Below are positions 9,686 through 19,185 of a DNA stretch of 64,000 bases, in pieces (within the stretch, counting starts at the first letter, position 1; the number at the start of each line of letters is the position of its first letter). Source of the stretch: Paenalcaligenes niemegkensis (GTDB taxonomy: Bacteria; Pseudomonadota; Gammaproteobacteria; Burkholderiales; Burkholderiaceae_B); assembly GCF_022230885.1 (NCBI RefSeq), contig NZ_JAKGCT010000005.1, forward strand, positions 1 through 64,000. Direction: 5' to 3'. The notes under the pieces were generated by a model, which saw only the letters and a list, made by a program, of their open reading frames with translations, had not been told where the DNA came from and searched no databases. A program made the position numbers and the translations under genes.

Positions 9686-10081
9686 TCATGGATCCACTAT
9701 ATCCAGTAGTCCCTGCTTTCTGGCTTGCTCAAGTTCCTGCAACACCTCTGAACGTGTTTTGCTATTCCCCTCAATTCGAGTCACAGGGTACTCATCATCT
9801 GCGAAGTCCAGTAGTCCTTGCTTTCTGGCCTGCTCTAGTTCGTGCACAACCTCTGCACGTGTTTTTCTATGCCCATTAGTTCGGATCACAGGATATTCAT
9901 GATCCGCGAAGTGCAGTAGCCCTTGGTTTCTGGCCTGCTCGAGTTCCTGCAACACCTCCGCACGCGTTTTACTGCGCTCTGCTTGCTGAGTAGCATTGGT
10001 GACGACACTCAGTGGGCCCGCCCAGCTAGCTGACGAGGCGATAATGGCAGCGATAGCTATTGACCATAGACGTACTTTCAT
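9686..10081 (-). CDS. DUF4148-like exported protein with three tandem 35-residue repeats
   Basis: Secreted or periplasmic protein of unknown function. The signal peptide runs MKVRLWSIAIAAIIASSASWA from residue 1. Three near-identical units follow, each beginning KTRAEV and containing ELEQAR(N/K)QGLL and DxEYPV. They are spaced 35 residues (105 bp) apart, the last truncated. Such units resemble the DUF4148 motif common in Burkholderiales. Start at 10081 is set by AAGGAG; an upstream start would precede the signal peptide. It lies between the MFS pump and lysR on the same strand. Confidence 0.75.
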   Translation of the reverse strand: MKVRLWSIAIAAIIASSASWAGPLSVVTNATQQAERSKTRAEVLQELEQARNQGLLHFADHEYPVIRTNGHRKTRAEVVHELEQARKQGLLDFADDEYPVTRIEGNSKTRSEVLQELEQARKQGLLDIVDP

Positions 10082-10127
10082 AATTAACTCCTTGTTGAAA
10101 AAATTTCCCTCGTGCATAAAGCACGAC

Positions 10128-11663
10128 CTACTGCTTGTTTACTGCGTTCAGAAACGGTGGCGTTATCGGGTTCGGTGGAGACGACTGAATCATTACCGCC
10201 AGGGCAAGGCACAGCAGGCTGCACCAGAACACCAAGTGGTATCCGCTGATTTGTGCCGCGACCTGCGACTCACGTCCGAGCATTTGCGCAATTCCCGCCA
10301 GTCCCGACACCGCTCGTTCCATCACCAACGGGTCTCCTGCTGGAAGATAGGTGCCCAAACTCGTTCGGCTGATATCGCCAGAAATCCGCAGCCAGGTAGA
10401 CATGGCCGTACCAGCCGCAATAGGCATTAGCACTCGCGCAATGGGCACATAAGCACCAAGCGCCACCCCATGTAGGGGATTCAGATTGGTGACAAAAGCG
10501 GCGATCAGGCCGATCAACATGATGCTTTCACCCAGCGACTGCAGAATGAGCATCGTGATGAACTGGTCCACTCGCCAATCGTGACTGATATGTGTGCCAA
10601 GCCATGCCGTGACCGCAATAATGATTAGGCCGCCGATAATGAGAAGCCTGGGTTCAGCCCGCCTTCCGAGATAAATTACTAGGGGCGTAGCAGTAAGATA
10701 AGCTGCGAAGGCAACCCAGGTTGCAGCCCCTGCCTGCATGGGTTTCAGGTTTCCCATCAGGGACAGGAAGGTCGGAATCAACAGGGATGTTGGCGTCATC
10801 AACACTCCAAACAGGCAGGCGATCACAAGGCAGATGCAGATATTGCGGTTGCCAAAAGCGGCCAGGCTTGCAAACGTGTCTTTCTGACGTGCGGCGCGTA
10901 TGACAGCCGCGCCGAACAGCATGGTCCCGCCAAAGAGCGTGGACATGACTAGACCGGAATCGTGCCAACCCAAACGCTCAGCCGATTCGATGCCGATGAA
11001 TCCCAGCACCAGCCCGGTGCAGAACATGGCCATTCCACCCCAGTCCGCCTGCCGCAACTGCGCGTGATCAACCGGTGTCAACGGCATGGCTTTCCATGCC
11101 AGCATGGCGATCGCGGGACCGGCCAGCGCTGTCGGCCAATACACCCACTGCCAACCTATTTCTTCAACGAGAAAACCCGATGCACCATATCCGGCGTCCA
11201 TCCCCGTGGAGACGCGCAGGCTGTAGGCCGCCATGACCGCTAGCCAAAATCGCGGTTGCACGCTGCGCAGCGCCAAAGAAATGGTCAGCGGCAAATAGAT
11301 GCCCAGGCACAAACCGGCCACCCCGTGTAGTGCGATCAACATCGGGTAGTGGTGGGCGAACGCAGGGACCAACAAGGCCACGACACCGAGCAGCAGACTG
11401 GGCACGACCAGCACCCGTGTCGGTCCGATGGCCGTGGCAAGCCAGGGGACGATAGGCATGGTGAAAAGTTGTGCACCGTTGAGTGCTGTGCCCAGCCAGG
11501 CCGCCTCCAGTACGTCAAGTCCGAACTGTCCGCGCAAATCGGGAAGCGCCGCCGAAAACAGCCGCCCTTGCAATGTCGTGAGTACGGCACCGAGGAAAAT
11601 GGCAGCGATGGTCAACGCAGGGCGTGGACGCGTTGTGTTAGAGATGAAGCTGGACAGCACCAT
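10128..11663 (-). CDS. MFS drug/H+ antiporter, DHA2 (EmrB-like) family
   Basis: About 511 residues with roughly 14 hydrophobic segments, the DHA2 layout. The inner-membrane pump of a tripartite efflux system: it lies directly after a membrane-fusion gene and an outer-membrane factor gene. Start taken at the ATG at 11663, which has GAGGTG upstream and begins two bases after the preceding stop; a TTG two codons earlier is possible. Substrate cannot be told from sequence; relatives export drugs, fatty acids or dyes. Confidence 0.9.
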   Translation of the reverse strand: MVLSSFISNTTRPRPALTIAAIFLGAVLTTLQGRLFSAALPDLRGQFGLDVLEAAWLGTALNGAQLFTMPIVPWLATAIGPTRVLVVPSLLLGVVALLVPAFAHHYPMLIALHGVAGLCLGIYLPLTISLALRSVQPRFWLAVMAAYSLRVSTGMDAGYGASGFLVEEIGWQWVYWPTALAGPAIAMLAWKAMPLTPVDHAQLRQADWGGMAMFCTGLVLGFIGIESAERLGWHDSGLVMSTLFGGTMLFGAAVIRAARQKDTFASLAAFGNRNICICLVIACLFGVLMTPTSLLIPTFLSLMGNLKPMQAGAATWVAFAAYLTATPLVIYLGRRAEPRLLIIGGLIIIAVTAWLGTHISHDWRVDQFITMLILQSLGESIMLIGLIAAFVTNLNPLHGVALGAYVPIARVLMPIAAGTAMSTWLRISGDISRTSLGTYLPAGDPLVMERAVSGLAGIAQMLGRESQVAAQISGYHLVFWCSLLCLALAVMIQSSPPNPITPPFLNAVNKQ

Positions 11664-11665
11664 GA

Positions 11666-12808
11666 TCAACGCACCTCGTGGCCGGCAATGACGGCAAGCC
11701 GCGCCGCTCTCGGTTGCGGCACATAGGCGGCAACAGTTTGTCCCTTGGTGTCAATACGGGTCTCGGCTGACATACCAGGACGTAACCGGGCGAGTGCTCC
11801 CTGTCCGGGCTCCAGCTCGATGCGAACCGGAATCCGCTGTACCACTTTGGTGAAGTTGCCGGAAGCGTTATCCGACGGCAGCAGTGCTGACTCCGCCCCG
11901 CTCATGGGTGCGATTTCCCCGACCCGGCCACGAAACTGCCTACCTGCCAGGCCATCTATCGTCAACGCCACAGGTTGCCCGGGTTGCACATGAGCAAGCT
12001 GGGTTTCCTTGTAATTGGCAATAACATAGGACTGCTCGGTCGGCACGATGGAAACGATCTGCGTGCCGTTCGCTACCAGACTGCCCACTTGCACATGGCG
12101 TTTGTTCAGCATGCCATCAAAAGGGGCGACGATTCGCGTGTAGCTAAGATTCTGCCTGACGGCGTCCAACGCGGCTGTTGCACCACTGACATCGGCCTGC
12201 CGCACTGCCCGCTGCCCTTCCAGAACCGACAACGACCTAGTTGCCAGCTCCGCCTGTGCCGCAGCGGCATCGCGCTGGCTCACTGCGTGCTCAAGATCAG
12301 CCTGGGCATTTTCGAACAGTTGTCGGGACAGTGCGCCGTCTTTGACCAGATCGTCCTGGCGTGCCGGATTGTTCCGGTACTGACGAACCCTGACCTCCGC
12401 CGACCTGACATCGGCCTGCGCCGCTTTGATGCGGGCGCGCTGCTGGGCGACTTCTCCATCCAGGTTGTCCAGGTTTGCCTGCGCCTTGGCCAGGTCCGCT
12501 TGCGCTGCCGATACGGCCAGTTCATAGTCCCTGGCATCAATCTGTGCAATCACATCACCTGCACGAACATATTGGTAATCACCAACCGGCAGTGTCTTGA
12601 TGTAACCCGACGCATTGGCGCTCAATACGGCGAAGTCGGATTTAACATAGGCGTTCTGCGTCGTCTGAATTGTTCGGCTGCTGGTCCATTCATGCCACTG
12701 GGTCGTTGTCAGAAACACCAATGCGAGAATGGCTGCGCATCCCAGCCAAGGAGCCATCCGTAAAGCCAAAGGTCTGCGTTCAATTGAATTTTCAGATGTA
12801 CTCATCAT
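11666..12808 (-). CDS. HlyD/EmrA-type membrane fusion protein
   Basis: Periplasmic adaptor of the tripartite pump. One N-terminal membrane anchor (about residues 20-40), a biotinyl-lipoyl-like half motif (SANASGYIKTLPVGDYQYVRAGDVIAQID), a long coiled coil with repeated AQADL/AQA segments (about 85-200), then the second lipoyl half and beta-barrel domain (IVAPFDGMLNKRHVQVGSLV… QSYVIANYKE). About 380 aa, complete. The ATG used overlaps the stop of the outer-membrane factor gene; an ATG three codons upstream is also possible. Confidence 0.9.
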   Translation of the reverse strand: MMSTSENSIERRPLALRMAPWLGCAAILALVFLTTTQWHEWTSSRTIQTTQNAYVKSDFAVLSANASGYIKTLPVGDYQYVRAGDVIAQIDARDYELAVSAAQADLAKAQANLDNLDGEVAQQRARIKAAQADVRSAEVRVRQYRNNPARQDDLVKDGALSRQLFENAQADLEHAVSQRDAAAAQAELATRSLSVLEGQRAVRQADVSGATAALDAVRQNLSYTRIVAPFDGMLNKRHVQVGSLVANGTQIVSIVPTEQSYVIANYKETQLAHVQPGQPVALTIDGLAGRQFRGRVGEIAPMSGAESALLPSDNASGNFTKVVQRIPVRIELEPGQGALARLRPGMSAETRIDTKGQTVAAYVPQPRAARLAVIAGHEVR

Positions 12809-14247
12809 AGTTTCCATGCAAGGCTATTTGTTGTATCGGCTGCGTCGAAACCACCACCTAGGGCGCGGTTTAGTTCGGCATTCAGCAGGAGCCCACGCGT
12901 CTTCAAATCCAACTGTTGTTGGCGCTCCCGCAGCAAGACGTTCTGGGCGTTCAAAACTGTCAGGTAATCAGTCAAGCCGGCTTCGTATTGCCGTCGTGCC
13001 AAGTCAAACGCCGTCTGCCTCGCAGCCAGGGTCTGCTCTTGAGCGCTTGATTGCCGCACCAGTGCTTCCAGGGAAATAAATTGATCCGCCACATCGCGCA
13101 CGGCGACCAACAAGGTCTGGTTGTAAGTCTCTATGGCAGCATCCAGCTCAGCCGCACGCCCCTTGTACCGGGCGCGTAGCTTCCCAGCATCGAAAATGGG
13201 CAAAGTCATGGCAGGCCCAATGCCATAGTTCCGGCTGCCTGCGTTCAACCAGTCGGACAAACCAATCGACAGGCTCTGTCGGGCAAATCCCGCGAACGCG
13301 CGCAGACTGATATTGGGATAGAAATCGGCCTTGGCAGCCTTCACATTCTGGGAAGCTGCTTCCACCCGCCAACGAGCGGCCACCACATCCGGGCGATGGC
13401 CGATCAACTCAGCAGGTACCGACGCGGGGAGATTGCTGTCTGCTACTGACATCATGCGCGGCTCAACATCCGACAGGGTGTTGATAGGAAGCCCGGCCAA
13501 AGCTGAGAGCCCATGGCGCTGCAAGGCGATTTGCTCATTTAGCCTGAGGATGTCACGTTCCATGGCAGGCAGATCGCCCTGCGCCTGCTGGTGCTCCACC
13601 TCGGTATCCAGGCCTGCCAGCACACGTCGCTCGACGATACGCAGCGTCTGATGCCGCACATCCAGCGATTCCCGAGCCAATTCCCGCATGGAGAGCAAAT
13701 GGGCAAGCTCAAACCAGGCACCGACAACGCGGCTGGTCAGCATCAATCGGGCTGCCTGGACCTCGGCATTTCGTGCGGCTGTCTCGCCCAATGCGGCGCG
13801 CAGCACGGCACGTTGGCCGCCCCAGAAGTCAAAGGTGTACTGAACTTCAGCCCCTAGTGTGAACGTTGATCCATAGTTGCTGGCGAGCGGCGCACCCGCG
13901 TCGTACTCCTGCGAATACCGCTTACGTACCGCGCTGACGTCTGCATTAACCTTCGGCCATCGTTGTGCCCCAGCATGCTCGGCTATCGCGGCGGCTTGCT
14001 CCAACCGGACACGAGCCAGTCTCAAGTCCGGACTTTGTTCCAAAGCACGGTCGATCAGGCTATTCAGCCTGGGATCTTGATAGATCTCCCACCAGTGGGC
14101 CGATGGCCACTGCAACAGCGAATTCTCCGTTGCACCCACGGCAACTGGCGTGCTCATCGTCGCCCTGGGCGCTTGGTCCAAACCGCCCATCCCAGCACAA
14201 CCTGCCAAGCTTCCCACCACCAAACTAAGTAAAACAATATTTTTCAT
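12805..14247 (-). CDS. Outer-membrane efflux lipoprotein, NodT/OprM (TolC) family
   Basis: 480-residue outer-membrane factor. Lipoprotein signal ends LVVGSLAGC (Cys16). Two repeats of the OEP fold follow: the N-terminal half has LIDRALEQSPDLRLARVRLEQA and the C-terminal half has RRQYEAGLTDYLTVLNAQNVLL, a NodT hallmark. First gene of the efflux operon, transcribed away from tetR, with two palindromes in the 80-base divergent gap. It would complete an EmrAB-TolC-like exit duct with the two downstream genes. Confidence 0.92.
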   Translation of the reverse strand: MKNIVLLSLVVGSLAGCAGMGGLDQAPRATMSTPVAVGATENSLLQWPSAHWWEIYQDPRLNSLIDRALEQSPDLRLARVRLEQAAAIAEHAGAQRWPKVNADVSAVRKRYSQEYDAGAPLASNYGSTFTLGAEVQYTFDFWGGQRAVLRAALGETAARNAEVQAARLMLTSRVVGAWFELAHLLSMRELARESLDVRHQTLRIVERRVLAGLDTEVEHQQAQGDLPAMERDILRLNEQIALQRHGLSALAGLPINTLSDVEPRMMSVADSNLPASVPAELIGHRPDVVAARWRVEAASQNVKAAKADFYPNISLRAFAGFARQSLSIGLSDWLNAGSRNYGIGPAMTLPIFDAGKLRARYKGRAAELDAAIETYNQTLLVAVRDVADQFISLEALVRQSSAQEQTLAARQTAFDLARRQYEAGLTDYLTVLNAQNVLLRERQQQLDLKTRGLLLNAELNRALGGGFDAADTTNSLAWKL

Positions 14248-14254
14248 TTCAAAC

Positions 14255-14300
14255 CTAACATCGTTAGTCTATGATCGGAATGATACACTAACACTGTTAG
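14255..14300. promoter_or_regulatory. Paired palindromic operators between the efflux operon and tetR
   Basis: Two copies of CTAACNNNGTTAG, at 14255-14267 (CTAACATCGTTAG) and 14288-14300 (CTAACACTGTTAG), centres 33 bp apart in the 80-bp divergent promoter region. TetR-family repressors bind such dyads. The natural reading is that the adjacent TetR protein represses both its own gene and the pump, with the inducer a pump substrate. Confidence 0.8.
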
Positions 14301-14327
14301 ATTGCAATCCTCACGGAGAAACCGCTT

Positions 14328-14975
14328 ATGAAAGCGCCAAAAATCCAACGGGAGCAGGTCATCCAGGCTGCCCTCGCACTGCTGGACCAGGATGGCCTTG
14401 AAGGACTGACTCTACGCAAGCTCGCTCAGTCGCTGCATATACAGGCACCATCGCTGTACTGGCACTTCGACGGCAAGCAGGCATTGATCGACGGTATGGC
14501 CGACGCGCTGGTCCAGGATGTAGCACTTCACTTTCCCGCTAAGCAGACCTGGGACGACCGTATTCGGCAGGTCGCTGCGGAACTACGTAAGGCGCTCCTG
14601 CAGCGCCGTGATGGCGCACGCGTCTTCGCTGGAACATATGTCGTCACGGATAACGTCCTGCGTACCAGCGAAGCTTTGATTTCCGCGTTTGTTCAGGCGG
14701 GTGCAGATACACAATTCGCCGCTGACAGTAGCTTCAGCGTCACCTATTACATACTCGGTTTCGTAATGGAAGAACAGGCGTTGGGGCCAGGAAGCGCACT
14801 AGATCTTGCCTCAAGAAAGCAAGCATTCTTCAAGTTGGCTCAAGAGAAGTATCCCAACAACTGGATTGCACGCGACGCGATCTTTTCCGAGGATTTCAGT
14901 GGCCGCTTTTCAACTGGCCTGGGGTTGCTGATCGACGGGACAAGACTGCGTATCCAGGCAACGAGCTGTAAATAA
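14328..14975 (+). CDS. TetR-family repressor of the efflux operon
   Basis: 215-residue regulator. Residues 8-60 hold the TetR helix-turn-helix (VIQAALALLDQDGLEGLTLR… LAQSLHIQAPSLYWHF). The rest resembles the TetR_C all-alpha ligand domain of tetracycline-type repressors. Divergent from the tripartite pump, with two dyads between them. Start at 14328 has a weak GGAG ribosome site. Probably an autorepressor relieved by the exported compound. Confidence 0.9.
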   Translation: MKAPKIQREQVIQAALALLDQDGLEGLTLRKLAQSLHIQAPSLYWHFDGKQALIDGMADALVQDVALHFPAKQTWDDRIRQVAAELRKALLQRRDGARVFAGTYVVTDNVLRTSEALISAFVQAGADTQFAADSSFSVTYYILGFVMEEQALGPGSALDLASRKQAFFKLAQEKYPNNWIARDAIFSEDFSGRFSTGLGLLIDGTRLRIQATSCK

Positions 14976-15000
14976 CCCAGGCTATTCAAGGAGCCTTCCT

Positions 15001-15369
15001 ATGCATATTGCAACCTGCCAGTTTCCACGCGTATGGGTATCCTCCACGCTACCGTCCAATTGGGAATCAGAACTGGAGGCTCTGCTATGCCAGGGAGAAC
15101 GCTTTGTTTTGCTGACGCGCGACATGCCAGACAAGAAGCGTGACGCCAATGAGGTAGACAAGAAACAGTTTGCTCTTTGGCTTAAACGCAATCGGGAGCG
15201 GCTGGCACAAGTTTGTGCAGGCAGCATTGTCGTGGTGCAAAGTCAGGTCATTGCTCTTTCTTTGAGTGCCGTTGTGGGACCACTCGGAAAAGCATTCGGC
15301 TTCCCTATACGCGTAGTATCGGAGGAGCAAATTGACGCTGCGGTAAATAAATTGTTCACACAAGTCTAA
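15001..15369 (+). CDS. Hypothetical protein downstream of tetR
   Basis: 122 residues, no family recognised. It starts with MHIATCQFPRVWVSSTLPSNW and has an alternation of beta-like and alpha-like stretches (ERFVLLTRDMP; GSIVVVQSQVIALSLSAVVG), suggesting a small alpha/beta fold. AAGGAG lies upstream and the gene begins 25 bases after tetR, so it is probably co-transcribed and read last in this unit. A role in efflux regulation would be speculation. Confidence 0.6.
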   Translation: MHIATCQFPRVWVSSTLPSNWESELEALLCQGERFVLLTRDMPDKKRDANEVDKKQFALWLKRNRERLAQVCAGSIVVVQSQVIALSLSAVVGPLGKAFGFPIRVVSEEQIDAAVNKLFTQV

Positions 15370-15402
15370 GCCAAAAGTATTCTAATTTGTGTCCAATTTC
15401 AA

Positions 15403-17348
15403 TCAACTGATGGTTACTCCGCGCGCGCTCCTAATGTCCCACGAAACGCCACCGCCGCGCATGGTCGCGGTAATCTGCTGCCCCAGCCGCTGCTCGATCA
15501 TTGGCTTCCAAGGCACCAGGCTGAAACCCATACCGTCGTCCAGCATCGCGTAGCGCCCGCTCGCAAGCATGATACTGCGCCGATAGATGCCAGTCACACG
15601 CTGGCCGTCGGCTACAGGGCGATGGTATAGACCAGATTCGGTAGCAATGCCCTGCGCGGCCTGCGCCAGTTCTCGATTGCGCAGCGTTCCCAGCAGGTTG
15701 CGCGCCAGAATTACGCGCTGCCCGCGCCGCTCGGCCAGCCCCTGTTCGGCCAGGAAGTCGACACGTTTCTGTAGCGCTTCTTTGACCTCACTGCCAAAGC
15801 CGATACCCCCAGCCCCTTGCCGCCGCCAATCAGCTGCTGATCCAGCCAGGTCGCGCCGATCACGCGGGCCTGGCGCTCAATCGGCAGGTGTGACTTCAGT
15901 TCCACCGCCACGCCACCCAGGCGCTGCGCATCGTACTGGCGGCCACGCTCGGACAAGCCGTTAGGCACTTGCCAGACGCCTTCGATCTGCCGTTCCACCA
16001 GGCCGGCTCGGTGCAAGGCTTCCAGCCGTCGCACATGGGCTTCGACCACTTCGTGCGGATCTCGGTCTGGGTGCGGCTGAGCCTTGGCAACCGCCAGATG
16101 ATGATCGGTGCGGTAGATGCCATCGATAGCCAACGCGGCGATGGTCTTGTCCGCCGCACGCACCGCAGTTGAGCCTTTGATTTCCACGACAGCTCCCGTC
16201 GGGTACTGTTCCAGTTCCGTCTTGGCCGGCAGCGCGACATAGTGCGCCTTGCCATCGGTGCCATCGACGATCAAGTAGCCCTTATCGTACAGCTCGTCTG
16301 CCAGTCCCTTGCCGGCCACGCGGCCGACAACGGTGCGGCCATCCTCGCCAGGCTGGAACATGGCCAGTTCACGAGGCTTACCGCTCATGGCGCGTTGCAT
16401 GGTACGGATGATGTCGCCGCGTTCGCCCATCGCCCGCAAGGTGGATTCCGCATCGGCATGGACAGCCCACACGCCGGTCTGCATTTCACTTGCCAATCCC
16501 ATGCGCTGCAAGCGTTGCAAGCGGCCGACCAGCAGCAGGCGCTGGCGTTGCAGTCGGGGTTCCGCCTCCAAATGCGCGGTGCGCACCACGCCATCCACGG
16601 CCTCGCGCTGCAAAGTACGATCCAGCCCCGTCCATCGCTCCTGATCCACTTCACGCTGCATGCCGCGCTGGTTCTCCAGTTCGGTACGCGGCCCCAGCCA
16701 TTCAGTCGCCAGTTCCGAGGCCCGCTCGCGCATCCCCTGGCTGATGTAGTCGCGGGAAATGATGAGGTCTTTTCCAGTGTCATCCTTGCCGCGCAGAACA
16801 ACGTGCGTATGCGGGTTGTCGGTATTCCAGTGATCGACCGCCACCCACTCCAGCGGCGTGCCCAGATCGGCTTCCATGCGGGCCATCAGGTGGCGGGTGT
16901 AGGTGCGCAGATCGCCCAGCTGTTCGGCCTCTTCGGGCGAGACGATAAGGCGGAACTGGTGCCGGTCCTCGCGGCCACGTTCCTCAAAGGCAGCCAAGTC
17001 GGCATCATTAGTCGCCGGGCCATAGGCGTTGCCCGGTTCGCCATCACGCCTCACACCTTCGCGCTCGATGTAGCGCAGGTGCGTAGCCGTCGAACGCTGC
17101 CCGGCCTTGGCGAGATTGACCAGCCGGGTCTTGATGGTCACGCGCCGGGAACCAGCGGTCAGCGATGCACCGGTAAAGTGCGCCGCCGTGTGGCCGCGCC
17201 CCAGCCGGGCACCGGGTCGATGGCCCGCCTTGGCGGCCTTGACTCCGGCCTTGCTCGTCTGGCGCAGCACCTGGCTGATGAAGGCGTCGCCGCGCTGCTT
17301 GGGCGCCCCTGGGCGGATGCCAAAACGGTCATCATCGTTGCTGTTCAT
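15403..17348 (-). CDS. rlxS: RlxS-type relaxase with DUF3363 (frame break at a C5/G5 run, 15806-15810)
   Basis: Mobilisation relaxase that nicks oriT and pilots the ICE strand. The histidine triad motif is visible (VDHWNTDNPHTHVVLRG, about residue 170), followed by the long DUF3363 region. The main frame leaves the family at residue about 513 (…GGGKGLGVSALAV). Adding one G to the G5 run restores …GIGFGSEVKEALQKRVDFL… through …MGFSLVPWKPMIEQRLGQQ… to a stop at 15403. Repaired length is 648 aa, normal for Tn4371-type RlxS. I treat it as intact with an undercalled homopolymer. Confidence 0.9.
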
Positions 17349-17783
17349 GCGCTACCCCCATCCAAGGCTGTCGCAGCCAAGCGTGCGAGGCACGCGCTTG
17401 GCTCAATGCCGACAAGGTATTGGCGATCCACGCGGCACGGTGCCGCAACCAGCGCGTGTCGCGCCGCCCCCACGTGCAGACTGCTTTTTCGCGCAACAAC
17501 GTGCCGCGACCTTTTATCTTGCCCTCCACCTTTGCCCCTCGCTGTCGCTCCTGGCATCGGCGGCTCGGCGGCGCTGTGCTGCTGGCAGCCAGCCTGTCGG
17601 CGAACGCGTCCACAGCCAAAGACCGGACACGATCGAGGCAAGACATCTGCACATTGGATGGCTGCTCAAAGTGCGGTGTGAATGCACCCGCACTGCATGC
17701 ACGACAACATGACAGCAGCCACTTGGACGACGCACCCGATGACACGATGAGATGCACAGCAATGTGCAACGAATTGACGGCCA
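17349..17783. other. rlxS-traF gap: palindromes, candidate oriT region, doubtful small ORF
   Basis: Contains the perfect palindrome GCGGCACGGTGCCGC (17432-17446) and a second GTGCCGC in a 14-mer (17494-17507) shared with the traG upstream region. A minus-strand open frame of about 150 codons crosses the gap and overlaps the rlxS start, but it has no convincing ribosome site or family and may be a GC-rich artefact. Position next to the relaxase makes this the best place to look for oriT. Confidence 0.4.
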
Positions 17784-18383
17784 TCATGGACGACTCTCCA
17801 GCCTTACCGGATGCGCTACGCCGATCACGGCGGACGCGCTGACCGGACCGAAATAGCGGCTGTCGAAGGACGCCGGATGGGTCACACTCAACAGGAACAG
17901 TTCGCCCTCGGCCAGCGGTCGGCAATGCTGCCAGAATGGCAGTGGTCGGCTCAGCCGATCAGCAGGCAGCACGGCAGCCGAAGGCACGCCGTCGATGCGC
18001 ACCTGACCGGCGATGATGCAGACATGTTGCGGCGCGACCGCGCCCACCCGTTTGAGCAGCGGAATATGCGCGGGCAGATAACCGCGCTGGGCGGCCAATG
18101 TGGCGGCATTAGCCGGAAGATAGGTCACGACGATGCTGCCCACCGACAAAGGAGGCTGCAGCGAGTCGGCCCGATATGCTAGCGGTTCGACGCGATACCA
18201 GCCGACCGCCACGCTGTCGGACGGGTTGTAGATCAGGCGCGGTAGCGGCGGCACAAAGGACGCCCAGGCCAGCGCCGCGAGGCCGCAGGCGGACAAGCCC
18301 GCCAGCACAAGGCGAGCGCGCAGGCGTGAGCGAAGACGCAGCACGCCGCCAGTGGTGCTGGCAACGGTGAATTGAACGGTCAT
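17784..18383 (-). CDS. traF: TraF, S26-family conjugal transfer peptidase
   Basis: 199-residue signal-peptidase-like protein that matures the TrbC pilin in related systems. One N-terminal membrane segment (LVLAGLSACGLAALAWASF). The catalytic serine lies in NPSDSVAVGWYR and the general-base lysine in LLKRVGA, the order expected for TraF/S26. Start at 18383 overlaps the upstream DUF2840 gene by four bases; a much longer frame upstream reads through that gene. Confidence 0.9.
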   Translation of the reverse strand: MTVQFTVASTTGGVLRLRSRLRARLVLAGLSACGLAALAWASFVPPLPRLIYNPSDSVAVGWYRVEPLAYRADSLQPPLSVGSIVVTYLPANAATLAAQRGYLPAHIPLLKRVGAVAPQHVCIIAGQVRIDGVPSAAVLPADRLSRPLPFWQHCRPLAEGELFLLSVTHPASFDSRYFGPVSASAVIGVAHPVRLESRP

Positions 18384-18913
18384 GACAGCCCCCTCCCGGC
18401 CAGCCAGGCAGCATGCCGCTCGGCGGTGTAATCGGGCAGCACCTGTCCTGCCGCAAGCCGGTTGCCCAGCGTGTGCCAGTACGTGGGCGACACGTCGATG
18501 GCGGCAATGCCCAGCGCCTCCATGCCGTCGATCCGTTCCAACACGGCGCGCACCTTCTGTTCGCCCTCGGCGTGCAGCAGCAGACGTGCGCCGGGCTGCA
18601 CGCCAGGGATGCGCTGCACCGCGTCCAGCGGTGTGCAAGCCTGCATCACCATGAGTTGCCAACGGATCGTTCCGTAGTCGTTGGCCTGCCAGCGGATGCG
18701 GCAGAAGATCGCGCGCGGCAGGAACACCGCGCAGCGTCGCCAGCGGTCGAGTTGAACCGTGCGCGTAGGTTCACCAAAGCGCAGGTAAAGATTGAATCGC
18801 GGCTCGATGGTGGCCAGCGATACGCGGGTCAATCGCGCGTTGCCAGCATGGACGGCAAAGGCGCGCAACGAAGGCGGTGGCTCATCCGTTGTCGCTAAAG
18901 GTTGTGCAGTCAT
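18380..18913 (-). CDS. DUF2840 protein of Tn4371-type ICE
   Basis: 177 residues starting MTAQPLATTDEPPPSLRAF. It matches in position and sequence the conserved DUF2840 gene between the ParA/RHH genes and traF in Tn4371-family elements (…RFNLYLRFGEPTRTVQLDR…, …CRIRWQANDYGTIRWQLMV…). Biochemical role unknown. The ATG at 18913 overlaps the stop of the RHH gene. Confidence 0.85.
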   Translation of the reverse strand: MTAQPLATTDEPPPSLRAFAVHAGNARLTRVSLATIEPRFNLYLRFGEPTRTVQLDRWRRCAVFLPRAIFCRIRWQANDYGTIRWQLMVMQACTPLDAVQRIPGVQPGARLLLHAEGEQKVRAVLERIDGMEALGIAAIDVSPTYWHTLGNRLAAGQVLPDYTAERHAAWLAGRGLS

Positions 18914-19185
18914 TGGGGCTTCTCCGGGAACGCGTGTTCCAGTAAACCGCGCAGCAGCTCGGCTACCGTCATGCCTCGCGTGAAGGCCGAAACCTTGATG
19001 CGCGCACGTAGTGCGGGCGTCACGTCGAGGGTCAGGCGAGCGGTGTAAAGGTCGCCTTTCTGGAGGTCGGCGGCATCGCCCTGGCGAATCCACGCCTCGG
19101 CGTGCGGATTCGTGGGCGGGCGCGCACCGATGGTGATGCGCTTGCCTGTGCGCTTGCCGTTCGATGTGTTGCTGTCGCTACTCAT
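18910..19185 (-). CDS. Ribbon-helix-helix partition/regulatory protein (ParB/CopG-like)
   Basis: 91 residues. A basic N-terminal tail is followed by a C-terminal ribbon-helix-helix: TARLTLDVTPALRARIKVSAFTR… VAELLRGLLEHAF. Its ATG at 19185 overlaps the parA stop, so it is the likely DNA-binding partner of ParA. It could bind the palindrome or repeats upstream of parA. Confidence 0.82.
   Translation of the reverse strand: MSSDSNTSNGKRTGKRITIGARPPTNPHAEAWIRQGDAADLQKGDLYTARLTLDVTPALRARIKVSAFTRGMTVAELLRGLLEHAFPEKPQ

Noticed and set aside
15358..15392. ACACAA…TTGTGT as a terminator between the 15001 gene and rlxS
   Set aside because: Only six base pairs with a 23-base loop and no U tract.
16242..17681. 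Long plus-strand open frame opposite the relaxase gene
   Set aside because: GC-rich shadow of rlxS; no family motifs and no ribosome site. The relaxase reading explains the sequence.
17332..17925. Minus-strand 197-codon frame across the rlxS-traF gap as a firm gene
   Set aside because: It overlaps both traF and rlxS in other frames, and composition and start are unconvincing, so kept only as a doubtful feature.
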